Assembly (NCBI RefSeq): GCF_031834595.1
Contig: NZ_CP115541.1
Location: 310,001 to 374,000, forward strand
Reading direction: 5' to 3'
DNA length: 64,000 nucleotides
Origin: Stenotrophomonas oahuensis
GTDB taxonomy: Bacteria > Pseudomonadota > Gammaproteobacteria > Xanthomonadales > Xanthomonadaceae
Position numbers and translations under genes: made by a program
The notes under the pieces: generated by a model
Databases searched by the model: none
Told to the model about the DNA's origin: nothing
Seen by the model: only the letters and a program-made list of their open reading frames with translations
In this document: positions 1 through 8,661 of the stretch, piece by piece
How the letters are laid out: every line of letters begins with the position of its first letter
Position numbering within the stretch: the stretch's first letter is position 1

Positions 1-1087
1 CGGTCTGCTCCACCTCGATCTGCATACCCGCATTGGCTACGCCGCCCGCGGAGGAGGAGATGGTGTTCAGGAACATCGCATTCGACGCCGGAATCTGCGA
101 CTGGGCCATGCGGTAGCTATGGGCCGAATGCAGGAATTCCGGATCCTTCTCTGATGCCACTTGCCGGGTCGTCTGCTTCATGGCAGACGTGTATGACGTC
201 ATATCGTCCTGCAGGTCCGCCGCAGCACGCGCGTCGCCGCCCTGCTGCTTGACCGCTGAGCCATCCAGGTTGCGCGCGCCGCGATGTTCGGCCGAAGGCA
301 ACGGATTTGACCGGGCAGCGTGATTGGTCCTGCTTGAATCGACGGCGGTGCGATGCGCCTTGTTCAGGTGATCCACATTCGAGCCGGTCTGGATCTTGGT
401 CGACTTGAACGACTGGTGCACAGCCGCACCACCCACGGCGGCGGTCACACCGGCGGCCAGTGCGGTGGCCACGACGTTCTGCTTCGCCTTCTCCACGCCC
501 AGCTCGCCGGCACGGATGGTCATCTCACGATTCAGGATGATCATGTGCGAGTTGTTGCGGCGGTCCATCGATTCGAACTCCAGCAGCAACTGGCGCAGGA
601 AGGTCAGCAGGTTCGCAAAGGGGTTGCCCTTGATCCATGCGCCAAGATTGGCCAGACGATTGGTCGCGTCCACGTCCCCGCCCGTGGCCGGCTCGGAGAA
701 GGCGGTGTCCGGCTGGACGGCAGTATCAGTGCGGACAGCATTGACCGCAGCCGCTTCGGTCAGCCGCAGTTCCGTGCCCGGTTCTGTCTTGATGGGGTCG
801 GTCGGAACCAGGCCGGCCAGCATCGCCGGCAGCTTGGCAATGATGCCGCGCAGCAACGTGGCGGCCTCGCCCAGGGGGATGGTGGGGGCACGCAGGTTGA
901 CCAGCTCGCCGATGGCGGTTGTCCCTTCCGCGATAAGCCGCTCCGCCACCGCATGGGTCAGGTTCGCGATCTGTGCCGCGCTCATCTCTTCGACTTTGAC
1001 CGGCGTATCTGAGCGGGCCTTGGTCTCGCCCGGCAGGACTGACTGAACGTGCTGGAGCGCGTTGGGTACTGCAATTCCGATGGTCAT
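1..1087 (-). CDS. sctB: Type III secretion translocator SctB (SipC/IpaC-like), 3' end cut by window edge
   Basis: The frame opens at an ATG at 1087 with AGGA about 9 bases upstream, and stays open for 362 codons to the left edge, so the C-terminus is missing. One clear hydrophobic stretch lies at residues about 205-223 (VVATALAAGVTAAVGGAAV). The rest is hydrophilic and Ala/Thr/Ser-rich, with helical segments on both sides. One membrane segment in a mid-sized hydrophilic protein is typical of the minor translocator (SipC, IpaC, YopD), which forms the host-membrane pore with SctE. The call rests mainly on position: it follows the sicA-like chaperone and sctE genes, as sipC does in SPI-1. Sequence similarity to SipC is not obvious by eye. 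It starts 32 bases after the sctE stop and is probably cotranscribed with it. Confidence 0.72.
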   Translation of the reverse strand, partial: MTIGIAVPNALQHVQSVLPGETKARSDTPVKVEEMSAAQIANLTHAVAERLIAEGTTAIGELVNLRAPTIPLGEAATLLRGIIAKLPAMLAGLVPTDPIKTEPGTELRLTEAAAVNAVRTDTAVQPDTAFSEPATGGDVDATNRLANLGAWIKGNPFANLLTFLRQLLLEFESMDRRNNSHMIILNREMTIRAGELGVEKAKQNVVATALAAGVTAAVGGAAVHQSFKSTKIQTGSNVDHLNKAHRTAVDSSRTNHAARSNPLPSAEHRGARNLDGSAVKQQGGDARAAADLQDDMTSYTSAMKQTTRQVASEKDPEFLHSAHSYRMAQSQIPASNAMFLNTISSSAGGVANAGMQIEVEQT

Positions 1088-1119
1088 GTAGGTAATCCTG
1101 AAAGTTTGGTGGATTCAGA

Positions 1120-2934
1120 TCAGGCGGCCGCGCCGATCCGTGAGGTGATGTGCGAAGCGGTCTCATCCTGGATGGCGCGCACCTCGGTCATTTCCTGGAA
1201 CAGCGCCGCGATCAGCGTGTTGGTCTGCAGGTAGTAATCCAGGATCATCTGGATCAGGTCGCGGAAGATGGCCGAGTCGGCCATGCCTTCTTCCAGCTCG
1301 GCCTGCAGCTTGGCGGCATCCACATACATGTCGGCGATGACAATATTGCCCACCCCCATCGCGGCCTGATTGCCGAATTGCATGACATGCATGGCCTTGG
1401 TGGCCTGCCCGGCGCGCACCGCCAGCGTATCGGCGTCACTACCGACCACTTTGGAGACAGTCTTGCTGAGCGATGCGGCTACGTCGTCCACGGTGTTCTT
1501 CACGGTGTGCGCGGCCGCTTTCACCATGGCCGGCAGGGCCTTGCTGATGGCCTCGGTGACGGCCTTGGTCACCGCCTTGGTGATGGTCTGCACGGCGACC
1601 GTGCTGGCGGCCTTCTTGCTGATGAAGGCAACGGCCACGACCATGGCGGCCACGGCGATCAACGCGACCACATCCTTGATTTTGTCGACGATGTTGTCCG
1701 GCACGCCCAGCGCCTTAAGTACGCTGCCGACGACCTTGGCCACTTCCTGGACCAGCTTCATTACCAGCTTCATGATCGGCTCGAGCACCTTGCCCAGGGG
1801 GTCGAAACCAAACTCCTGACCGATGGCCAGTGCCAGACCGATGCCGGCCATTGCCATACTGGCACCGCCGGTGAACGGCGCGGCCACGACAGCGACCACG
1901 GTGATCACCCAGCCGATGATCTTACCCAGGCAGCCCATCTTCTTCTGGGCCTGTTCGGCCTTTTCCAGCTCGCGCTGGTACTCTTCCGAGCGACGCATGT
2001 TCTCAGCTTCGCGTGCCTTCAGCATGGCCTGGACGAACTCGGTGTCCTTCGCGAACTTCTTCAGGTTGGCGTCGCCAATGAGCTTCTGCAGCACGGCCAG
2101 CAGGAACTCGAGCTCACTCTGGTTCGTACGCGCGCCCTCATCGCCACGTGCACTGATGCTGCGGCTGGGGTCCAGTTTGTCAGCCTGCTGCTTGAAGTCT
2201 TCCAGATCCTTCAGCGCGTTGTTGAGCGTATTCAGAACCTCGTTGAGCTTGGCATGCAGGGCGTCCACCGTACCCTGCTGCGCTGCAACCTTGCCCTTGG
2301 CCGCCTCCAGCTGCGCGCGTAGCGCCTCCTGCTCTTCCGGCGGGGCCTGTTCCAGCTCCCGCTCCAAACGCGCCACTTCCGCCTGGGCGTCCTTCAACGC
2401 CTGCAAGGCTGCGCTCAGCTCGCCTTCGGCCAGGCCTACTTCACTCTGGGCGGCATCGACGACGGCCTGGGCCAGACGGATGGCTTCAGAGAGTTCCTCG
2501 GCTGTGGCGGCGTGTGCGGCCAGTCGCTGCTTGACCAGCTCCAGCTGCGAGGCCAGTTTGCGGCTGTTCTCCAGATTGAGGGTATCGCCCAGCATCATGC
2601 TGAACATCAGCAGCGCCGCTTCCGGCGTCATCGGTGCCTGCGGCTGACCCGGAGTGCCCGGGTTCTGGGCGTGCGCGGCGCGCTGAAGGCGCGGCATGTC
2701 GGCCTGGCGCAGCTCCGGCTTGCCCGGGTCCTGAGGCTTGGTGGTGTGCGCTTCGCTGGCCTGCTCGGTAGCGGCCTTTGCCAGCTGCGCGACGACCTGC
2801 TCATCGATCGCCTGGATCTGCTGCATGGACGCTGCGCCGAAGCCGGCTGCGCTTTTCGCGGACTGCTCAGAAGACTTGCCGGCAGCGCCGGTGAAGGCGT
2901 ACGGCGTGGCACCAATGGCGGCGGAGAAATTCAT
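1120..2934 (-). CDS. sctE: Type III secretion translocator SctE (SipB/IpaB-like)
   Basis: This 604-residue protein has the layout of the major translocator that inserts into the host membrane at the needle tip. It has a low-complexity N-terminus, a long charged coiled coil at residues about 140-260, and two hydrophobic regions at about 338-372 and 420-440. The first begins with KKMGCLGKIIGWVI and continues through AAPFTGGAS. This closely resembles the corresponding SipB/IpaB segment (GCIGK...FTGGAS). SipB and IpaB are about 580-595 residues, so the gene is full length. It begins 6 bases after the stop of the sicA-like chaperone gene, which should encode its chaperone. SipB/IpaB proteins also act in host cell death in the model systems, but that cannot be inferred here. 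Confidence 0.9.
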   Translation of the reverse strand: MNFSAAIGATPYAFTGAAGKSSEQSAKSAAGFGAASMQQIQAIDEQVVAQLAKAATEQASEAHTTKPQDPGKPELRQADMPRLQRAAHAQNPGTPGQPQAPMTPEAALLMFSMMLGDTLNLENSRKLASQLELVKQRLAAHAATAEELSEAIRLAQAVVDAAQSEVGLAEGELSAALQALKDAQAEVARLERELEQAPPEEQEALRAQLEAAKGKVAAQQGTVDALHAKLNEVLNTLNNALKDLEDFKQQADKLDPSRSISARGDEGARTNQSELEFLLAVLQKLIGDANLKKFAKDTEFVQAMLKAREAENMRRSEEYQRELEKAEQAQKKMGCLGKIIGWVITVVAVVAAPFTGGASMAMAGIGLALAIGQEFGFDPLGKVLEPIMKLVMKLVQEVAKVVGSVLKALGVPDNIVDKIKDVVALIAVAAMVVAVAFISKKAASTVAVQTITKAVTKAVTEAISKALPAMVKAAAHTVKNTVDDVAASLSKTVSKVVGSDADTLAVRAGQATKAMHVMQFGNQAAMGVGNIVIADMYVDAAKLQAELEEGMADSAIFRDLIQMILDYYLQTNTLIAALFQEMTEVRAIQDETASHITSRIGAAA

Positions 2935-2940
2935 GGGGAA

Positions 2941-3468
2941 TCAGGTTTCCTGGGTGTGTTCCGGGGGTTCGCTGTCGGTGCTGGCCATGGCCTGCAGATA
3001 GGCGTTGGCCTTGTTCACCAATGCAGCATCGTCCGAACGCTTCTGGACCGACTCAAAGCAATCACGCGCCAGTTGCAGCTTGCCCATGGCCAGATGACAC
3101 TGGCCGACATGCAGCATTGGGCGCTCGTCGCGCTTGAGCAGGGCATACGCCAGTGCGTACATGTCGATGGCTTTGGCGTACTGCTTCTTCATCTGCAGCA
3201 CGGCGGCCAGCCCGAGGGCGTAGTCACCGTTGTAGAAGTCGTACAGGTAGAGGAAACGGAAGAAGGTTTCCGCCTCATCCAGCCGGCCATCGGTATAGAA
3301 GCGATGCGCGTACGCATAAACGCTTTCCAGCATGTCGTCACTGACACCCTTGAGGTCTTTCAGGGCGGCACCTTGTTGGGCACCTTCCATCAGAACCTGG
3401 GCCATCTCATCCAGCATGGCCTGGTCGGCGTCGGATCCAGCAGTGTTTTCGGGGGCAGTGGAGGTCAT
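2941..3468 (-). CDS. sicA: SicA/SycD/IpgC-type TPR chaperone for translocators
   Basis: A 175-residue TPR protein of the class II secretion chaperones (SicA, IpgC, SycD, usually 155-168 residues). These bind SctE and SctB in the cytoplasm and keep them apart until secretion. Residues about 55-165 form three TPR-like helix pairs, including YAYAHRFYTDGRLDEAETFFRF written in family style as helix-turn-helix units, then YALGLAAVLQMKKQYAKAI and HVGQCHLAMGKLQLARDCF. An ATG at 3555 would add 29 low-complexity residues; I chose 3468 because AGGT sits about 12 bases upstream and the added segment is unlike the family. In Salmonella SicA is also the coactivator of InvF, and an InvF-like gene lies at the other end of this cluster, so the same circuit is plausible. 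Confidence 0.88.
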   Translation of the reverse strand: MTSTAPENTAGSDADQAMLDEMAQVLMEGAQQGAALKDLKGVSDDMLESVYAYAHRFYTDGRLDEAETFFRFLYLYDFYNGDYALGLAAVLQMKKQYAKAIDMYALAYALLKRDERPMLHVGQCHLAMGKLQLARDCFESVQKRSDDAALVNKANAYLQAMASTDSEPPEHTQET

Positions 3469-3562
3469 TCGGTTGTTACCTGGGTTGGGTGCCACCGGTA
3501 CTGCAGGACAAGCACAGTGTGGCGTTGGGGGCAAGAGGGGGCTTTCGTGTTTCACTCATTTG
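3469..3562 (-). promoter_or_regulatory. Probable promoter region of the sicA-sctE-sctB sub-operon
   Basis: The 146 bases between sctU and sicA are by far the largest gap in the otherwise overlapping secretion cluster. The right part is a GTAG palindrome pair and the left part is unique sequence. In SPI-1 the same gap carries the InvF/SicA-dependent sicA promoter. I could not find a convincing -35/-10 pair, which would fit activator dependence but is not evidence for it. The call is made from position only. Confidence 0.3.
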
Positions 3563-3618
3563 GTGTGTCGACCAACGGTCGACACCTACCGGCGTGTCAC
3601 CCAGGGGGTGACACCTAC
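3563..3618. repeat. SMAG-type GTAG palindrome pair overlapping the sctU stop
   Basis: Two short palindromes lie in the same orientation. The first is GTGTCGACC-AAC-GGTCGACAC (3565-3585) followed by CTAC. The second is GTGTCACCC-AGG-GGGTGACAC (3594-3614) followed by CTAC. CTAC is the complement of the GTAG tetranucleotide that heads SMAG elements of Stenotrophomonas. The terminal GTAG of the second element, read on the minus strand, supplies the TAG stop codon of sctU at 3615-3617. Confidence 0.85.
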
Positions 3619-4664
3619 GATTCGGGTTCCGGTTCCTGGTCCTTGGCCTTCTGGCGTTCGATGTCGAGCAGCCAGTCGAGGATGCGCAGGATGGGTTCGG
3701 CGAAACGGCTGGGGGCGAACTGGTAGCGCTTGGTGCTGAAGTAGATGCCGCGTGCCAGCGAGATATCGCGCACCACGGGTACGCCGAGCTTCTCTGCCAG
3801 CTTGATCACCTTGCGTGCGCGGTTGCCGCGCTCGCGTACCGAGACGAATTGCAGGCCCGGGTAATCCGGGTGCAGGAAGATGCCCACCGCAATGTGCGTG
3901 GGGTTGGCGAGGATCATGGTGGAACCGGCCACGTCGGCCTGCACCTGACCGGAAAGCTCTTCGTTGATCTGGCGGCGCTTCTGTTTGATTTCCGGGTTGC
4001 CGTTGTGGTCCTTGTGCTCCTGCTTGACCTCGCTCTTGTCCATGCGCATCTCGCGGATGTAGAGGCGATATTCGACAAACGCGGCACCGAAGATGATCGG
4101 GGACAACACGCCCAGCAGCAGTGCGGTGCTCTTCCAGCTGACGCTGTGCCACAGGGCACCCGCCGCCTTGTCCGGCAGCATGACCTGGCCAAACAGCGTG
4201 GGTGCGAAGATCTTCCAGGCCAGGAATGCGAACACGGTGCCAGCCAGCAGATACAGCACGGCCGTTACCGCGCCCTTCACGGTCTTCAGCGAGAACAGAT
4301 TCTTGAAACCGGAGATGGGGTTGACGCGAGCCAGGTCGATGCGCACCGCCTCAGCGGCGATCACGCCCTTGCTTTGAATGAGTGAGATCAGAACGGCAGC
4401 GATGATCGCGGCCACGCCCACCGGCACCGCCATCCACAGGAACGCCATGGTGGCCTGGTGGGCGGCCTCGGCCGGGGTCAGCGCGAAGCCGCGCTCGGCC
4501 ATGCCCCGGTAGAAGGCATGCAGGTGGCCGGCCGAGGTCGCCGTGGCCAGCGCGACCAGGCCGGCGACCAGCACGGCGGCACCGGCGAGGTCGCGGCTGA
4601 CGTAGCTCTTGCCCTTCTTCGACTCTTTGAGGAGTCGGTGCGGTGTCGGCTTTTCGGTCTTCAT
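3615..4664 (-). CDS. sctU: Type III export apparatus switch protein SctU (SpaS/YscU/FlhB family)
   Basis: An inner-membrane export gate component of 349 residues (SpaS 356). It has four hydrophobic segments in the first about 200 residues and a charged cytoplasmic C-terminal domain with the self-cleavage motif NPTH at residues 254-257. Cleavage between Asn and Pro lets the system switch from needle to translocator export; SctP triggers this switch. The start overlaps the sctT stop by 4 bases. The stop codon TAG falls inside a GTAG palindrome. The C-terminal EPEPES tail sits right before the repeat, so the last few residues may not be conserved. Confidence 0.96.
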   Translation of the reverse strand: MKTEKPTPHRLLKESKKGKSYVSRDLAGAAVLVAGLVALATATSAGHLHAFYRGMAERGFALTPAEAAHQATMAFLWMAVPVGVAAIIAAVLISLIQSKGVIAAEAVRIDLARVNPISGFKNLFSLKTVKGAVTAVLYLLAGTVFAFLAWKIFAPTLFGQVMLPDKAAGALWHSVSWKSTALLLGVLSPIIFGAAFVEYRLYIREMRMDKSEVKQEHKDHNGNPEIKQKRRQINEELSGQVQADVAGSTMILANPTHIAVGIFLHPDYPGLQFVSVRERGNRARKVIKLAEKLGVPVVRDISLARGIYFSTKRYQFAPSRFAEPILRILDWLLDIERQKAKDQEPEPES

Positions 4665-5458
4665 TGGGCGGCCGGCAACAACAGCTTCAGCGCATCGGTG
4701 CTGTCACGGATCAGCGGCACCTGACGGGCGATGGTGGGCATGAGGTAGAGGAACAGCGCGATGAAGGCGATCAGCGACTTCACCGCCAGCGAGATCGAGA
4801 ACGGGTTCAGCTGCTGCGCGAAGCGCGACAGGGTGCCAAGCAGAATCTCGACCAGGAACAACAGCAGCAGCACCGGCAGCGCCATGCGCACCGCACCCGC
4901 CAGCAGCGTGCCGGCGAAGTCCTGCAGGTTGCCGAGGTTCAGCGACATCGGCCCGCCCATCGGCACCAATGCGTAGCTGTCCTGGATCACCTCCAGCAAC
5001 GCGATCATGCCGCCGGTGGCCATGAACACCACCACGCTCATCAGCTGCAGCAGGTTGGCCAGTTCGGTGGCTTCCATGCCGCTGACCGGGTCCAGCATCG
5101 CGCCCACGCCGGCACCACGCTGGTTGTCGACGATTGCGCCCATGCCGTGGAAGATGTGGAACGGCAGCGCCACCACGAGGCCGATGGCGGTGCCGATCAG
5201 CACTTCGCGCAGCAGCACGCCACCCATCGACAACATGTCCTGCGGCATGCCGATGGCGGTGCCGACGGTGGCCGGCCACAGGCCGATCAGCACCATCACC
5301 GTAACCACGGTGCGGGTCATCTTGGCCGGCATGACGCCCGGAGCCAGATACGGCACCCAGACCAGACACGCGCCGATGCGGGCCATGCCCAGCACCAGCG
5401 GCAGCAGGTGGTCACGGCTGAGCGCAACCAGGTCGGCGTCAAGAGGCGACAGCTGCAT
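4661..5458 (-). CDS. sctT: Type III export apparatus protein SctT (SpaR/YscT)
   Basis: A 265-residue integral membrane protein (SpaR 263) with six to seven hydrophobic segments and the family features PYLAPGVMPAKMTRT near residue 40 and RGAGVGAMLDPVSGMEAT near residues 115-135. SctT forms the export gate helix bundle with SctR and SctS in the inner-membrane ring. The gene starts 3 bases after the sctS stop and its last 4 bases overlap sctU, which fits translation coupling in the export apparatus block. Confidence 0.96.
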   Translation of the reverse strand: MQLSPLDADLVALSRDHLLPLVLGMARIGACLVWVPYLAPGVMPAKMTRTVVTVMVLIGLWPATVGTAIGMPQDMLSMGGVLLREVLIGTAIGLVVALPFHIFHGMGAIVDNQRGAGVGAMLDPVSGMEATELANLLQLMSVVVFMATGGMIALLEVIQDSYALVPMGGPMSLNLGNLQDFAGTLLAGAVRMALPVLLLLFLVEILLGTLSRFAQQLNPFSISLAVKSLIAFIALFLYLMPTIARQVPLIRDSTDALKLLLPAAQ

Positions 5459-5461
5459 GGC

Positions 5462-5719
5462 TCACCCGGTCAGCGCGGTCTGCAGGGCCAGGCGGGCGAA
5501 GTCGAGCATGCGCGCGCTCATCCACGACATCAGCAGCAGCAGGCAGGCGATGACCGCCAACAGCTTGGCACCGTAAGGAAGGGTCTGCTCCTGCAACTGG
5601 GTGACGGTCTGGAACAGACCGATGGCCAGGCCGACGATGGTGGCCACCGCCACCGGCGCGGCCGACAGCAGCAGAATCAGCAGCAGGCTTTTGTTGCCCA
5701 TGAACATGATCGCGTCCAT
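5462..5719 (-). CDS. sctS: Type III export apparatus protein SctS (SpaQ/YscS)
   Basis: A small protein of 85 residues (SpaQ 86) with two transmembrane helices around the family core AVATIVGLAIGLFQTVTQLQEQTL. The frame extends upstream to 5782, but the 21 additional residues are Cys/Arg-rich and overlap sctR, so I use the ATG at 5719 that starts MDAIMFMGNKSL. It lies 4 bases after the sctR stop. SctS subunits complete the SctR5-S4-T1 export gate. Confidence 0.95.
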   Translation of the reverse strand: MDAIMFMGNKSLLLILLLSAAPVAVATIVGLAIGLFQTVTQLQEQTLPYGAKLLAVIACLLLLMSWMSARMLDFARLALQTALTG

Positions 5720-5723
5720 GGCG

Positions 5724-6389
5724 CTACATCGGCACGTCGAGGTACTGGCGGACCAGACCCTGCGACAGCAGGCTCCAGCCATCCATCGCCACGAACAGGA
5801 TCAGCTTGATCGGCGCGGAAATGGTCACCGGGCTCATCATCATCATGCCCAGCGACAGCAGTACGCTGGACACCACCAGGTCGATCACCACGAACGGCAG
5901 GTACAGGTAGAAGCCGATGCGGAAGGCGTCCTTCAGCTCGCTCAGGGCATAGGTGGGCATCAGCGCGAACAGCGAGCGCTCATGCGGCTCCAGCGCCGGC
6001 AGCGGCTGGCCGGGTTCGGCCTGGCGGGCGCGCTCGAAGAACTCCAGCAGCTCCGGATCCGAGTACGTGGCCAGGTAGACCTTGTAGCCGTCCAGGCTGG
6101 AGTCGAGGAACGCGATCACCGCGGCCACCGAGTTCAGCGGTGCCTCCAGCGCGAGGTAGGCTTCGTACATGTTCTGCACGATGGGCTGCATGACATAGAA
6201 CGCCAGCATCAGCGCCAGCGCGTTCAGCACCATGTTGGACGGCACCTGCTGCAGGCCCAGCCCATTGCGCAGCAGCACGAACACCACCGAGAACTTCAGG
6301 TAGCAGGTGCCGGCGGCAATGATGAAGGGCAGCAGCGCTGCCATGGACATCACCGCAATCAGCGAGATGTCGTTGTTGACGAAGCTCAT
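5724..6389 (-). CDS. sctR: Type III export apparatus protein SctR (SpaP/YscR)
   Basis: A 221-residue membrane protein (SpaP 224) of the FliP/SctR family. It has an N-terminal pair of helices, the conserved segment GTCYLKFSVVFVLLRNGLGLQQ at about residues 25-45, a central periplasmic part, and the C-terminal membrane block FYLYLPFVVIDLVVSSVL then MMMMSP. Five copies form the export pore. The start overlaps the sctQ stop by 4 bases. Confidence 0.97.
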   Translation of the reverse strand: MSFVNNDISLIAVMSMAALLPFIIAAGTCYLKFSVVFVLLRNGLGLQQVPSNMVLNALALMLAFYVMQPIVQNMYEAYLALEAPLNSVAAVIAFLDSSLDGYKVYLATYSDPELLEFFERARQAEPGQPLPALEPHERSLFALMPTYALSELKDAFRIGFYLYLPFVVIDLVVSSVLLSLGMMMMSPVTISAPIKLILFVAMDGWSLLSQGLVRQYLDVPM

Positions 6390-6709
6390 GACAGTACGGG
6401 GGCCTGATGCAGCTGCACGCCGAGTTGTTCACCGACCTGCACCAGCTCGCCACGGGCGATGGTCTGGCCGTTGACCCGCAGCTGCAGCTGGGTCCAGGCA
6501 TCGGGCGGCAGGTTGAACACGGTGCCCGGCTGCAGCGCGGCCAGATCACCGACGCGCTGCTGCAGCTGGCACAGGACCACCTCAACGGTGACCGGCAGGC
6601 GCGCCACGTCCAGGCCCGGCGGGGCGAGTGCCGGCGCGCCCGTGGCGGGCAACGAGTCGTAGCCGACGGTATCGGTTTCGTCGTCGGGGAAATCGAAGGG
6701 GGTGTTCAC
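6386..6709 (-). CDS. Possible internally started short form of SctQ (SctQ-C)
   Basis: Codon 211 of sctQ is GTG (6709-6707). It is preceded by GGAG with a 9-base spacer (TTTGGAGACCGTTTCC then GTG). Starting here would give a 107-residue protein made of the last SpoA domain plus a short acidic leader. Salmonella SpaO is known to be made also as a short form from an internal GTG at codon 203. The position, codon and spacing match. This is a prediction from sequence only. Confidence 0.5.
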   Translation of the reverse strand: MNTPFDFPDDETDTVGYDSLPATGAPALAPPGLDVARLPVTVEVVLCQLQQRVGDLAALQPGTVFNLPPDAWTQLQLRVNGQTIARGELVQVGEQLGVQLHQAPVLS

Positions 6710-7339
6710 GGAAACGGTCTCCAAAGTGAAATCGAAGGTGTAAAGGCGCTGCGCGCGATGCCGCGCGATGGGCTGGAACTGCTCCAGCAGCAGCACGCTG
6801 CCCGGGGCCAGGCTGCGCAGCCGCGGCAACGGCAGGGTCAGGCGCGCGACTTCCAGTTCCACCGGCACGCACAGGTCCAGGGCCGCGTCGGTGGCGCGCA
6901 GGTGCGGGACGACATCTGCCTGTTCAATCCAGGCCGGGCCCTGCGCGGTGATCAGGCGGGGCTGCGGCTGTCGGGTCCGCGCCATCAGGCTGGCGGGAAG
7001 GACATCGCGCAGGGTCACCTGGCTGCCGGCCAGCACCACATCGGCGAAATCGAGCAGGCGCGCATCGGGCAGCCAGCGCCCCAACGTGTCGCGATCAACC
7101 AGCTCCGACCACGCGAGGCCTTCCAGTGCCGGCAGCATCTGCGGGCACCAGTCGTCGGCGGCAACCACCAGCTGCAGCGTGCCGAAGGGGCCGCTGGCGT
7201 CGAAACGCAGCATCGCGCCCCGTTCCGGCGGCATGCCCCACTCGAGGCGCAGCCCCAGGCGCGCAGCCTCGGCCGCGACCCGGGCCTGCGCCACGTCGGC
7301 CTCGGTCAAGGCGGCGAACGGCCAGTGGCGCGCACTCAT
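6386..7339 (-). CDS. sctQ: Cytoplasmic sorting platform protein SctQ (SpaO-like)
   Basis: A 317-residue protein (SpaO 303) in the sctQ position between sctP and sctR. The C-terminal 80 residues look like a SpoA/SPOA domain: VTVEVVLCQLQQRVGDLAALQPGTVFN, written here only in part, followed by LQLRVNGQTIARGELVQVGEQLGV. The middle (about 145-200) resembles the first SpoA domain. SctQ forms the sorting platform below the injectisome, which selects chaperone-bound substrates. It overlaps sctP and sctR by 4 bases each. A candidate internal start for a short form lies at codon 211 and is listed separately. Confidence 0.9.
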   Translation of the reverse strand: MSARHWPFAALTEADVAQARVAAEAARLGLRLEWGMPPERGAMLRFDASGPFGTLQLVVAADDWCPQMLPALEGLAWSELVDRDTLGRWLPDARLLDFADVVLAGSQVTLRDVLPASLMARTRQPQPRLITAQGPAWIEQADVVPHLRATDAALDLCVPVELEVARLTLPLPRLRSLAPGSVLLLEQFQPIARHRAQRLYTFDFTLETVSVNTPFDFPDDETDTVGYDSLPATGAPALAPPGLDVARLPVTVEVVLCQLQQRVGDLAALQPGTVFNLPPDAWTQLQLRVNGQTIARGELVQVGEQLGVQLHQAPVLS

Positions 7340-8661
7340 GGCGTGTCCTGCTCCTGCTGCTGGCGGCGACGGCCGTCCGGATCGGTCTCGAGCGCGGCAT
7401 CCACGCCCTGCCCTTCACCGGCCAGACGCACCTGCACGCCGTCAGGTGCCGTGCTGCTGCCCAAGGCCTGGCTTACGCGGGTCGAGGACGGCTGCAGGGT
7501 CCAGTGGCCGCCCTGCTGACGTGCCACCACGGCGTGCCCTGCGCCCCAGCTGTTGAAGCTGTACTCCACACGGGATTCGCCACGGGCGCGCTGGGCCAGC
7601 ATTTCCTGGGTCTTCTGCGCCTGCTGCACGTGCTGCACGCTGCGCTGGGTTGCGGCATGGGTGTCGCCGCGGGTCTGCGCGGCTTCGCTGGTGGCGGCGT
7701 CGGCGGTGTGGCGCGCGGCGGCTTCCTGTGCGTTCATCGCCGGCATCGGCGTGGTGCTGGTCTCGGGACCATCGGCCGCCGCGCGGGCTTCCGGCGCAGC
7801 TGCCTGCGCGGCCCCCTGCGCTGCGCGCGTGGGCATGCGGTTCTGGTCCGCACCGGTGGCAGGGGCGGCGGCGGCCGCGGCCGATGCGGCGCGTGCAGCC
7901 TGCGCCCGCGCGTCTGCTTCACGCAGGGCGCGCAGGGCGGCTCCGGCTGCGGTCACCGGCGGCGGCAGCTCTGCAGAGCCGGTCATCGTGCTGGACGGCT
8001 TACCCGGCGATTCGACAGACATACTCGACAGCGGGCCCGGCAAAACCGGCCCGTTGGCCTGCATGCCTTGCCCGGTGCCGGCAGTGGAAACGCCGTTCTG
8101 CGGCTGCGCCGACGTCGATGTCGACTGTGCAGTGGGCACCTGCTTGCCGGGGGGTGGGAAGATGGGGGCCGGACGGGCGGCTGCACTGTCCGAACGCGCT
8201 GCGACCAGCGACAGGCCCGGCCACAGCGGCAGCAGCGGCGCATCTGCATCCGTGCCACTCACCAAGCGCTCGATGTACGCGTCCCGCTCGTCGTCGAAAT
8301 CGTCATCGAACTCGAATTCGGCACCTTCGTCAGGCACTTCGTCAGCGTCGTCAACCGGCAGTACGCCGGGGTCTTCCAGCGCGGGCGGTGCCTCGATGCC
8401 ACCGCTGCCGGGATCACCAAAGGCCTCGACCGGTGCATCCGACGACGTACCACTGCTGCCCGCAGCGGAAGCGATGGAGACGCTGTCGTCATTGCCTGCG
8501 CTGGCGGACGACGCCGTACCGGCGTGCGCCTGCGCACTCCCCTGCGGCACCGAAGCGCCTGCCTTGTGGTGCGCTTCTTCCATGCGCTGCAGCAGCGGCT
8601 GCACACCGCTCACTGCGTTGATCGCCGCAATAGCGGGCTCTTTCTGGATGGTCAACGACAT
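7336..8661 (-). CDS. sctP: Needle-length regulator SctP (InvJ/SpaN position)
   Basis: A 441-residue protein, strongly biased to Ala, Pro, Ser, Asp and Gln and mostly disordered. It has an acidic stretch at about residues 95-130 and a more ordered C-terminus (about 370-440: YSFNSWGAGHAVV, GVQVRLAGEGQGV). It lies between sctO and sctQ, the place of invJ in SPI-1. Such genes diverge fast, and SctP proteins vary in size from about 300 to over 500 residues, since length relates to needle length. The family assignment comes from gene order; sequence similarity by eye is weak. It overlaps sctO by 10 bases and sctQ by 4. Confidence 0.75.
   Translation of the reverse strand: MSLTIQKEPAIAAINAVSGVQPLLQRMEEAHHKAGASVPQGSAQAHAGTASSASAGNDDSVSIASAAGSSGTSSDAPVEAFGDPGSGGIEAPPALEDPGVLPVDDADEVPDEGAEFEFDDDFDDERDAYIERLVSGTDADAPLLPLWPGLSLVAARSDSAAARPAPIFPPPGKQVPTAQSTSTSAQPQNGVSTAGTGQGMQANGPVLPGPLSSMSVESPGKPSSTMTGSAELPPPVTAAGAALRALREADARAQAARAASAAAAAAPATGADQNRMPTRAAQGAAQAAAPEARAAADGPETSTTPMPAMNAQEAAARHTADAATSEAAQTRGDTHAATQRSVQHVQQAQKTQEMLAQRARGESRVEYSFNSWGAGHAVVARQQGGHWTLQPSSTRVSQALGSSTAPDGVQVRLAGEGQGVDAALETDPDGRRRQQQEQDTP

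Noticed and set aside
3469..3555. Longer start of the sicA-like chaperone at 3555
   Set aside because: The additional 29 residues are low complexity and unlike the family; the ATG at 3468 has a better ribosome binding site.
4643..6407. Long plus-strand open frames rich in Gln, His and Arg opposite sctT, sctS and sctR
   Set aside because: They are the antisense of GC-rich membrane protein genes with strong homology on the minus strand; composition is typical of shadow frames and no family pattern is visible.
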